A stretch of 27,506 bases of DNA from Heterostelium multicystogenum (lineage: Eukaryota > Evosea > Eumycetozoa > Acytosteliales > Acytosteliaceae): contig RCNN01000351.1 of the NCBI GenBank assembly GCA_003667245.1, forward strand, positions 1-27,506. Reading direction: 5' to 3'. Positions within the stretch are counted from its first letter, which is position 1; each line of letters starts with the position of its first letter. Below, piece by piece: positions 20,313 through 27,506 of the stretch. Position numbers and translations under genes: made by a program. The notes beneath the pieces were generated by a model. It saw only the letters and a program-made list of their open reading frames with translations, had not been told where the DNA came from and made no database searches.

Positions 20313-20317
20313 CCCAG

Positions 20318-20438
20318 ACACCGCAGATCAAAAATGTGGGAGCGGGCTTGCTCGCGAAGGCGGTAGATCAGTCAGCAGATATGTGACTGACAGACCGCTT
20401 TCGCGAGCAAGCCCGCTCCCACATTGGGTTTGCGGTGT
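20318..20438. repeat. Paired inverted REP elements with an extra outer stem
   Basis: The arms are AATGTGGGAGCGGGCTTGCT (from 20333) and its reverse complement (ending 20425), the same element as at 12221. Outside them ACACCGCA (20318-20325) pairs with TGCGGTGT (20431-20438), making the hairpin longer. It lies between the convergent ends of the ABC operon and the Bat operon and probably stops transcription from both. Confidence 0.9.
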
Positions 20439-20452
20439 TTCTGCAAGGGGGG

Positions 20453-22092
20453 CTATTTGGATACAGCGGCGGCAAGCTGGTGCTATCCCCTGCAGGGTCC
20501 TGCTCGCGCTCCGCCATGGGAATCGCCTTCACCGCCCGCCACAATTCCTCTCCCTGCCAATACTGCCCACTCTCGCTGTACAGCGCGCCGTTCAACCCAT
20601 CCAGCGCATCCGACAAAGGCACAAACCGCGCCGCCATATCCGCCAGGGTCTCCGGCTGCTGTCGCGCCCAGGCATCCAGCGCCTGACGCGTAGCCTGCGG
20701 GTCATTCGCCTGGCTCGCCCGCTTGAGGTCGTCCAGCAAGGTACGCGGCTCGGGCCGGTTTGCGCGGCACGCAAAAATCGCCGGCTGCCAGCGTGCACGC
20801 CACCACAAACCGAAGCCCAGCAGGGTGGTGCAGGCCAGGATCAGGCTGGTCAGTTGCCAGATCCACAGGCTGTCGTTGTCCGGCGCGGTGATCACGGTCG
20901 GGCTGGCCGGCGTGTCCACGATCAGGCTCGGGTTGGTCGCCACCTGCAGGGTGCGCGCCGGCAGGCTGGTGCGTTCCAGATGGTCTTCGTGGGTGTTCCA
21001 CCACACCACGTCCACCGCCGGCAGTTCAAGCGCGCCAACGCGGTTGGGCACCAGCGCTTCGCGGTCTTCACGGCTGCCGATCAGGCCACGGTCGTTGTTC
21101 TGGTTGCTCAGCACCGGCTGGTCCGGGTAGCGGCGCAGGCCGGGGATGTCGCTCAGTGCCAGCGGTGGCAGTTGCGCGCCGGCCAGGCCTTCGGCTTTCA
21201 AGGTCAGACTGCGGGTCAGGGAGTCGCCCACCTGTACGTGATCGGGCTCGGGGTTCCAGCTTTCCGTGAGGGTCAGGCTGCGGGCCGGCAGCCAGGGAGC
21301 GTCGGCCGGGTACATTGCCGGCTTGGCCTTGACCGTCAACGACAGCTCCGGCGAACTGACGTGAATCAGCTTGCCGGGCTTGGAACCCTGGGGGTGTTGT
21401 CCTGGGCGGGCCGTGGCTCTACCAGGGTGGCGCTGAACGTCTGCGTCGGAATGGTCAGTGTGCCGCTGTGCTGCGGGTAGATGGCATAGCGGGTTTTCGA
21501 TCACACCGTGGCGGATGCCGTTGATGACTTTCTCGTAGGTGCGCGACTCGCCCAACTGCTCGATGCGCGTATCGGCGACCTGCAACGGCGTGAGGCTGCT
21601 GTCGTCATACAGCGACACCGAGTGGTAGACGCGCACGGTCAGCAACGCCTGGGCCTGGACGTAGACGCTGTTCTGGTCGAGGTTGGTTTCAATGAATACC
21701 GGGGCCAGTTGGGCCTCGGTGTTCTGGCTGACGGTCTCCACCACTTGCAGGGTGATCGGCTGGGTCTTGAGTTCGCCGATCTGCAACGGCGGAATCACCA
21801 CGGTGCCGTTCTGCCTGGGCAGCAGGGTGATGATCCAGCGGGTGGTGGCGTGGTTATCGCCACCCAGGGTGGTGAGCTGGTTGATCTGGCGCGTGCCGCT
21901 CACTTCAAACAGTGGGTCCAGCGGCGCCAGGTCCGGTTTGCCGAACAGCGTGACGTCGTTGGATTCCACCGTCAGTTCCACCGTCTCCCCGGAATTGATG
22001 CGGCTGCGGTCGACACTGGCCACCAGGCCGGCGGCCTGGGCCTGGCTGGCCCACAACGCGAGGGTGAGAAGAAAGGCGGTGCAGCGGTTCAT
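20453..22092 (-). CDS. batD: BatD-like membrane protein (BatD/oxygen-tolerance family)
   Basis: About 546 residues. The N-terminus is a signal peptide (MNRCTAFLLTLALWASQAQA), followed by beta-rich periplasmic domains: RSRINSGETVELTVESND, TTRWIITLLPRQNGTVVIPP and LALSDIPGLRRYPDQP. A single C-terminal helix, WIWQLTSLILACTTLLGFGL (about 20860), leads to a cytoplasmic tail. BatD is the last member of the moxR-bat operon. Breaks lie near 21495 and 21395. As given, the frame misses a stop after LPPLYP and reads through the adjacent REP pair to 20368; one more A in the AAA at 20456-20458 (complement) would give a stop at TAG 20455-20453, which I take as the true end. The start ATG 22092 overlaps the previous stop as ATGA. 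Confidence 0.83.
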
Positions 22093-23829
22093 CGAGTCTT
22101 GTCCTGATGTTGTTGCTGTTCGTACCAGAATTTGCGTCGCAGCAGCTCGCCGGGGTTGTCCGGGATCTGCCGCAGCCATTGTTCCAGGGCCTGGCGCTGC
22201 TCGCCTTCAAGCGTGCCGTCGACCGGGCGCAGGGGCGGGGTGGTGGTTTGTTCATCACCCAACTCGCTGCCGGGTACCTCGTTGCTGCCAGCGTGGGGCG
22301 TGGCCCCGGTTTGCGTGTCGGTCGCGCCGGGCTGGCCCTGGCCTTGGGCCGTCTGCTCGCCACCGGTGGCGGTCTGGCTGCTGGCGCCCGGTTGCGCAGT
22401 CTGGCCGGGTTGCGTGGTTTCGTCATCCTCGTTTTTTGCAGGCTTGGCCGGCTCGGTTTTTTCCGGTTCCTGTTGCATCAGGCTTTCCACCAGCGCCTTG
22501 TTCTTCAGCGCCGGCTGCAAGTCTGGCTGGGCTTCGAGGCTTGTTCGTAGGCATCGATCGCCGCTTCCAGCTCGCCGCTTTTGGCCAGGGCATTGCCTCG
22601 ATTGTAGTGGGAGTAGGCGTCGCTGCCTTCGGCAAACCGCTTGGCGGCTTCGGCATAGTTGCCCGCTTCATACAGTGCGACGCCTTGCCATTGCGGGTCT
22701 TCGAAATGTTCGGCTGCTTCGGCCGGGCGTTTTTTCTTCAGCAGCAGTTGGCCCTGTTGGTCGGGGCGCAGCCACAGGTCCTGGAAGTCGAAGGCATAGC
22801 TGGGCTGCGGCGCGCCCAACAGCAGCAACGGCAGGAAGAACAGCCAGCCCCGGCGCCCGGCGCAGGCAGCGAGCAGCAGCAGTGGCAAGAGCAACCAATA
22901 ACCCTGGTCGGCCAGGTATCGAGGTGCAGCAGTTGGCCGTCATTGCGCAGGTTTTGCGGGCCATCCAGCAGGCCGAGGTGGCGCAGGTCCTTGTCGTCCA
23001 GGCGGGCCTGGCGGTAGCGGCCACCCATTTCGCTGGCGAAGGCCTTGAGGGTCGGGCTGTCCAGGCGCGGTACGAGGATTGCGCCCTGGGCGTCCTTGAG
23101 GAACTCGCCGCTTTCCTGGGTCACCGGCGTGCCTTCGCGGCTGCCAATGCCGAGGATCGACAAGCTCGGCGCCTGGTTGCCTTGCAGCTGCAGGCGGATC
23201 CCCTGGCGTTCCTGCTTGGACAGCGACGAGCCGATCAGCAGCAGCCGGCCCTGGCCGAGGCCGCCATGCTTGAGCAGGCTCAGGGCCTTCTCCACGGCCA
23301 AGTCGGCGCGGTGGCCGGGCTCGGGCATGATCGAGGGGCGCAGGGCTTCCAGCAGGTTATGGCTGGTGGCCAGGTCGTCCGAGAGTGGCACCAGCGTATG
23401 GGCGCTGCCGGCGTAGACCACGATGGCGGTCTGCGCATCGCTGCGGGCCTGAAGCAGGTCGAACAGCTTGCGCCGTGCCTGTTCGAGGCGGCTGGGCGGG
23501 CTGTCGGTGGCGAGCATTTCCGGGGTCAGTTCCAGCAGCACCACCAGCGGGTCGGCGGGCTTCTGGCTGGACTGTTCGACGCGTTCCCAGCTCGGCCCCA
23601 GCAACGCCAGCACGGCCAGCAGCCAGGCGATGCCGAGCACCACCCACGGCGATTTGCTCTCCCGACCATTGCCGCCACTGAGCAACGCGGCATGGAACGC
23701 CGGCGGCAGAATCATCTGCCAGCGCCCGGCGCGTTTCTGGCGGTGCCACAACTGCCACAGCAACCAGCCGAGCAGCGGCAGCAGCAACAGCCACCAGGGG
23801 CGGAACCAGTGCGGCCACAGGGCGATCAT
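22089..23829 (-). CDS. Fused BatB-BatC protein: VWA-like domain plus TPR, frame-broken
   Basis: About 580 residues. Two N-terminal helices (WWLLLLPLLGWLLWQLWHR, VVLGIAWLLAVLALLGPSWE) flank a short segment and anchor a VWA domain. Its metal site is degenerate: LLELTPEMLATD where DLSRSM-like DxSxS is normal. Conserved VWA text continues with AIVVYAGSAHTLVPLSDD and GGLGQGRLLLIGSSLS. A second membrane pair at about 22890-22830 (LLPLLLLAACAGRRGWLFFL) leads to TPR-like repeats (WQGVALYEAGNYAEAAKRFA, YSHYNRGNALAKSGELEAAI) and a Gln/Gly/Thr-rich low-complexity tail ending LLRRKFWYEQQQHQ. Breaks lie near 22915 and 22535. It is coupled by ATGA overlaps to the genes on both sides. It probably forms an inner-membrane complex with BatA and BatD. 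Confidence 0.82.
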
Positions 23830-24914
23830 CGACGCCTCCGCAAACGCAGGCGTTTGAGGCGTTCACGCCATTCAGGATTGGGTTGCAGGAAACGGCCCTT
23901 GCTTGAGAGTTTGTTGAACAGGCGTTGCAGGGCGTTATCCGGCCAGCGTTCCTGGATCACCAGCAGCATGCTGAGGATCAGCGCCAACGCCAGCGGCGCA
24001 CTGTACAGCGCCTGGGCGGGGCGGGCCTGGGTGGGTTGCTGGGCCACGGGTTCGAGCTGGTCGAGGGTTTCCTTGATCTTCAGCAGTTCGTTGCCGTCGC
24101 GGGCGCGGAAGTAGCGGCCGCCGGTGGCCTCGGCGATGGCCTTGAGGGCCGGTTCGTCGAGGTCGAGGCTCGGGTTGACGCCGAGGATGCCCAGGGAGCC
24201 GGTTTGCTCGGGGTCTGCGCCGATGCCGATCGGGTAGATTTTCACGCCTTCTTCGGCGGCCAGGCGGGCGGCGGTCAGCGGGTCGATTTCGCCGGCATTG
24301 TTGGCGCCGTCGGTGACCAGGATCAGCACCCGGCTTTGCGCCGGACGCTGGCGCAGGCGCTTGAGGGCAGGCCGATGGCGTCGCCAATCGCGGTGTTTTT
24401 ACCGGCGATGCCAATCCGTGCCTCATCCAGCCAGGTGCGCACGGTGCGCCGGTCAAAGGTCAGCGGCGCTTGCAGATAGGCCTGGCTTGCCGAACAGGAT
24501 TAATCCCACGCGATCACCTTCGCGGCCCTCCAGGAAATCTCCCAGCAGGTGCTTGACCAGGCTCAGGCGGCTGACGTCTTCGTCTTGCCATTGCATGTCG
24601 GGGAAGTCCATCGAGCCGGATACGTCCACCGCCACCAGCAAGTCGCGGCCGCTGGCTGCAATCGGCAAGGGTTCGCCCAACCATTCCGGGCGGGCGGCGG
24701 CGGTCAACAGCAGCAGCCACAGGAACACAAACGGTGCTTGCTGGCGCCATCCCGGCAGGTTGACCCGCGCGCGGCGGCGGGCCAGGCCTTCGAGGTCGCT
24801 GAGGAAGCTGACTTTCAGCGCCGGTTCGCCGCTGTCGGCCACCGGCAGGATGAGGCGCAGCAACCAGGGCAATGGCAACAGGGCAAAGATCCACGGCCAG
24901 GCGAACTCAAACAT
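23826..24914 (-). CDS. batA: BatA-like VWA-domain membrane protein
   Basis: About 363 residues. Helix 1 is WPWIFALLPLPWLLRLILP and helix 2 is PFVFLWLLLLTAAARPEW. The VWA domain has an intact metal site: LLVAVDVSGSMDFPDM (about 24630), the later Thr/Asp residues in the shifted frame, and ILVTDGANNAGEIDPLTAAR (about 24326). The C-terminal helix is SAPLALALILSMLLVIQERW (about 24003), followed by a basic tail. Breaks lie near 24490 and 24370. The start ATG 24914 overlaps the end of the DUF4381 gene by 8 bp, and the stop overlaps the ATG of the BatB-C fusion. It acts with MoxR ATPases in an envelope/stress or protein-maturation role, from family knowledge. Confidence 0.86.
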
Positions 24915-25404
24915 GTTTGCGAATCCAGGTGTCGACGGCCTGGGTCAGGCCGGCGATGGCCTTGTCGTCGAGTTTGCATTCGGGCTTGTAGGCGCCTTCC
25001 CACCAGCACCATCCAGCGGGTCAGGCCGGCAGCGGGGCAACGGTTGTCGAGGAACGCCAGCCACTTGCGGCCGTTGAGGGTGTGGCTCTGGCTATAGGGG
25101 TAGTCGTTGCGGCACAGGCGCTTGAGCAGGCCGTTGAGTTTGTTGCAGCCAGGCACCGGCCGGTGCGCCGTCGTAGGGTTTGGGCATCAGGGCCAGTTCG
25201 GCTAGGGCGGCGATGCGCAACGGGTCCAGGGGTTGTTCGGCACGGGCCAATGGGCGCTTGGCTGGCAGGAAATGGCGCAGCCACCACAGGCCCCAGCCCG
25301 CCAACGGGATGATCAGCAGCAACAGCCACCAAACCCGGCGCCGGCGGCCAGAAGCCGATCACTGGCGGGGCGATCAGGGGTTGCAGTTGGTCGAGGCTGC
25401 TCAT
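24907..25404 (-). CDS. DUF4381 membrane protein of the Bat operon, frame-broken
   Basis: About 165 residues. The N-terminus LDQLQPLIAPPVIGFWPPAP is typical of DUF4381, followed by one helix read in the next frame (LLIIPLAGWGLWWLRHFLPA, near 25320). A soluble part follows: LDPLRIAALAELALMPKPYD, LNGLLKRLCRNDYPYSQSHT and LNGRKWLAFLDNRCP. Breaks lie near 25340, 25145 and 25005. The function is unknown; it always sits between the DUF58 gene and batA. It starts at the ATGA overlap with the DUF58 stop and ends at TGA 24909-24907 inside the batA start region. Confidence 0.82.
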
Positions 25405-26333
25405 TGCTTTTTAACCGGACGTTGCGGGTTCAGGGTATTCGCGCAGTTGCTCGACCATTTCACCTGGGTACTCAAGGGCATCAACAGTACCCGCAGCTTT
25501 TGCGCGAGCAGTTCCCAGCGTGCGCTGCGGGCTTCGGCCTGGGCCTTGTAGGCCTGGCGCAGATCAAAATTCAGAGTGTCCAGTTCCAGCTGTGCGCCGC
25601 GCTCGGCGAAGCGCAGCAGCCCGGCGGCGGGCAAGGCGTGGTCCAGCGGGTCGGACACCGGCAACAGCAGCAGGTCGCAATGCCGTGACAGCAGGCTCAG
25701 CTGTTGCTCGGCGCCTTCGGTCAGGGCGCGCTCGTCACAGATCACAATCACCAGGCTGCCCGGGCGCAATACTTCCCGGGCTCGGCGCAAGGCCATGCCG
25801 AGGGCGTCGGCTTCGGGGCGGCGTTCGGTGTTGAGGCTCTGGTTGACCCGTACCAACCGGTTGAGCAATTGCAGCAGGCTTTGCTTGCTGCGCCGGGGTT
25901 TGATTTCGTAGTGCTCGCTGTCACCGAACACCAGCCCGCCGACCCGGTCGTTATGGCCCAGCGCCGCCCAGCCGATCAGGCTCGCCGCCTGGGCCGCCAG
26001 CACCGACTTGAACATCTGCCCCGAGCCGAAAAACAGCCGGCAGCTTTGCTCCACCATGATGAAGATTGGCCGTTCGCGCTCTTCATGAAACAGCTTGGTG
26101 TGTGGCTCCTGGGTGCGTGCAGTGACGCGCCAGTCGATGGTGCGCACATCGTCGCCGGCCTGATACACCCGCACCTGGTCGAAGTCGACCCCGCGCCCGC
26201 GCAGTTTTCGAGTGGTGCAGGCCGATCAGCGGGCTGCGCTGGCTCGGCGTGGAAAACAGCTGCACTTCCGCACGCGATGACGCATCTCGATCAATTCGCT
26301 CAGGGTGACACGAGTTCCATCGCCAGCGTTCAT
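25401..26333 (-). CDS. DUF58-domain protein of the MoxR/Bat operon
   Basis: About 311 residues. The defining DUF58 motif is clear: VRVYQAGDDVRTIDWRVTAR (about 26176), followed by HEERERPIFIMVEQSC. Like other family members it has a VWA-like fold in the rest of the chain (LVFGDSEHYEIKPRRSKQS, LVIVICDERALTEGAEQQL). No membrane helix stands out. Breaks lie near 26270 and 26205. The start ATG 26333 lies 5 bp after the moxR stop, and the end overlaps the DUF4381 start (ATGA). MoxR ATPases and DUF58 proteins are thought to work together as a chaperone or cofactor-insertion pair. Confidence 0.87.
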
Positions 26334-26338
26334 GGACG

Positions 26339-26806
26339 TCAAGCGACGGCAACGACGTCGAGAATGCGTTGCACCACGCGGTCCTGGTCGATACGGCCGC
26401 TTCGGCCTCGAACGACAGAATGATGCGGTGGCGCAGCACGTCGAACAGCACCGCCTGGATGTCTTCCGGGCTGACGAAATCGCGGCCGGCCAGCCAGGCG
26501 TGGGCCCGGGCGCAGCGGTCCAGCGCAATCGAGCCACGAGGGCTGGCGCCATAGGCAATCCATTCGGCCATTTCCGGATCGAACTTGGCCGGGGTGCGAG
26601 TGGCCATGACCAGTTGCACCAGGTATTCCTCCACCGCATCGGCCATGTACAGGCCGAGGATTTCCTTGCGCGCGGCGAAGATCGCCTGCTGGCTGACGCG
26701 CCGCTCGGGCTTGGTTTCACCGTTGAGGGCTTCGCCACGGGCCTGCTGCAGGATGCGGCGTTCGACGGCGGCGTCCGGGAAGCCGATTTTCACGTGCATC
26801 AGGAAA

Positions 26807-26845
<39 letters not shown>

Positions 26846-27297
26846 TGCTCGATCGGGTTTTGCGTGGCCATCACCAGGAACAATGGCGACAACTCGTAAG
26901 TGCTGCGCCCCACGCTGACCTGGCGCTCGGCCATGGCTTCGAGCAATGCCGACTGAACCTTGGCCGGGGCACGGTTGATTTCGTCCGCCAGCACCAGGTT
27001 GTGGAAGATCGGGCCTTGCTGGAACACGAAACTGCCGGTTTCCGGGCGATAGATCTCGGTGCCGGTGATGTCGGCGGGCAGCAGGTCGGGGGTGAACTGG
27101 ATGCGATGGAACTGTGCCTCGATCCCTTCTGCAAGCTCCTTGATGGCCTTGGTCTTGGCCAGCCCGGGAGCGCCTTCAACCAGCATATGGCCATCGGCGA
27201 GCAGGGCAATGAGCAAGCGCTCGATGAGTTTTTCCTGGCCGAGAATCTGCGTTGAAAGAAAGGTTCGCAGCGCAAGCAGCGCTTCACGATGTTCCAT
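26339..27297 (-). CDS. MoxR-family AAA+ ATPase
   Basis: About 319 residues, the normal length for a MoxR protein. The Walker A is LVEGAPGLAKTKAI (about 27180) with the family's typical PGLAKT form, and the Walker B is NLVLADEINRAPAKVQSALL (about 27005). The sensor 1 region is LVMATQNPIEQEGTYPLPEA followed by QLDRFLMHVKIGFP. The arginine/lid segment is WIAYGASPRGSIALDRCARA. A single break near 26393 moves the last 18 or so residues into the next frame (ending VQRILDVVAVA, TGA at 26341-26339). AGGAA precedes ATG 27297. It is the first gene of the operon and the energy source for the DUF58/VWA partners. No cellular substrate can be named. Confidence 0.9.
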
Positions 27298-27460
27298 CGA
27301 TGACGGTTCCTGGAGAGGTGAGACTGGGCATTGCGAAAATGCCAGGCCTGGGGGCGTTACTTTAATGCATCGGAGGGGTGGAGACTAACGGCGCGGGGGG
27401 GTATTTTTCGGGAAATGTGGGAAATGTCCTGAGGTTTTTTCCGATAGGCGCCTGCCTTTG
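27298..27460. other. Upstream region of the MoxR/Bat operon
   Basis: This gap should contain the operon promoter on the minus strand. I see no confident -35/-10 pair and no palindrome. It includes a G run (27395-27401) within GCGCGGGGGGGTA. Confidence 0.35.
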
Positions 27461-27506
27461 TGGCGAGGGAGCTTGCTCCCGCTGGGTTGCGCAGCAGCCC
27501 CAGCAA
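27461..27506. repeat. REP element of a second type, partial at the window edge
   Basis: TGTGGCGAGGGAGCTTGCTC followed by CCGCTGGG and GCGCAGCAGCCCCAGC is a common Pseudomonas fluorescens-group REP, different from the GTGGGAGCGGG type at 12.2 and 20.3 kb. It contains the short inner palindrome GGGAGC-TT-GCTCCC. It may extend past the window. Confidence 0.75.

Noticed and set aside
22132..24114. A 660-codon open frame on the plus strand opposite the Bat genes
   Set aside because: It is antisense to conserved VWA/TPR coding sequence, has low-complexity Arg/Ala/Gln-rich text and no family motifs. It is a by-product of high GC.
1..27506. tRNA or rRNA genes, prophage or insertion-sequence genes
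   Set aside because: I saw no cloverleaf, rRNA-like, integrase or transposase motifs in any frame.

Overview
The window looks like chromosomal DNA of a Pseudomonas species, most likely of the P. fluorescens group. The reasons are the high GC and codon usage, paired REP elements of the GTGGGAGCGGGCTTGCTCGCG type, an AcoR-type sigma-54 activator, a glpSTPQUV-type ABC operon and a moxR/DUF58/DUF4381/batA/batBC/batD operon. This assignment is an inference from gene content and repeats; there is no rRNA or marker gene to test it.

Layout. (1) 1-4426, minus strand: an RHS polymorphic-toxin protein whose variable C-terminal end runs off the left edge. (2) 4703-12192, plus strand: an amidase, a DeoR-type repressor, an M20-type amidohydrolase/carbamoylase, two tandem APH/choline-kinase-like phosphotransferases, a DUF3311 small membrane protein and a sodium:solute symporter. 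(3) 12327-14152, minus strand: a sigma-54 enhancer-binding regulator (GAF-PAS-AAA+-Fis). (4) 14389-20312, plus strand: a six-gene ABC importer operon of the glycerol type, with a -24/-12 promoter and a repeat array in front of it. (5) 20453-27297, minus strand: the Bat/MoxR operon. REP pairs lie in the gaps at 12.2 kb and 20.3 kb, and a single REP lies at the right edge.

How the genes work together. Block 2 reads as an uptake and catabolism cassette: the symporter and its small partner import a compound, the two kinases phosphorylate it or a breakdown product, and the hydrolases open amide or ureido bonds. DeoR regulators typically sense phosphorylated intermediates. The substrate is not known to me, and this is the best candidate here for an undescribed pathway. 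The regulator of block 3 very likely switches on block 4: the shared upstream region holds eight TGTTCAG-like heptamers and a good sigma-54 promoter. Block 5 is an envelope/chaperone-type system in which a MoxR AAA+ ATPase works with VWA and membrane proteins.

Caveat on quality. Nearly every gene is interrupted by single-base insertions or deletions, on the order of sixty in total, yet conserved motifs continue uninterrupted in the neighbouring frame. This pattern fits an unpolished sequence much better than mass pseudogenisation. I therefore annotate whole genes across the breaks and list approximate break positions. Ends and starts are given from overlaps and stop codons where these are visible.
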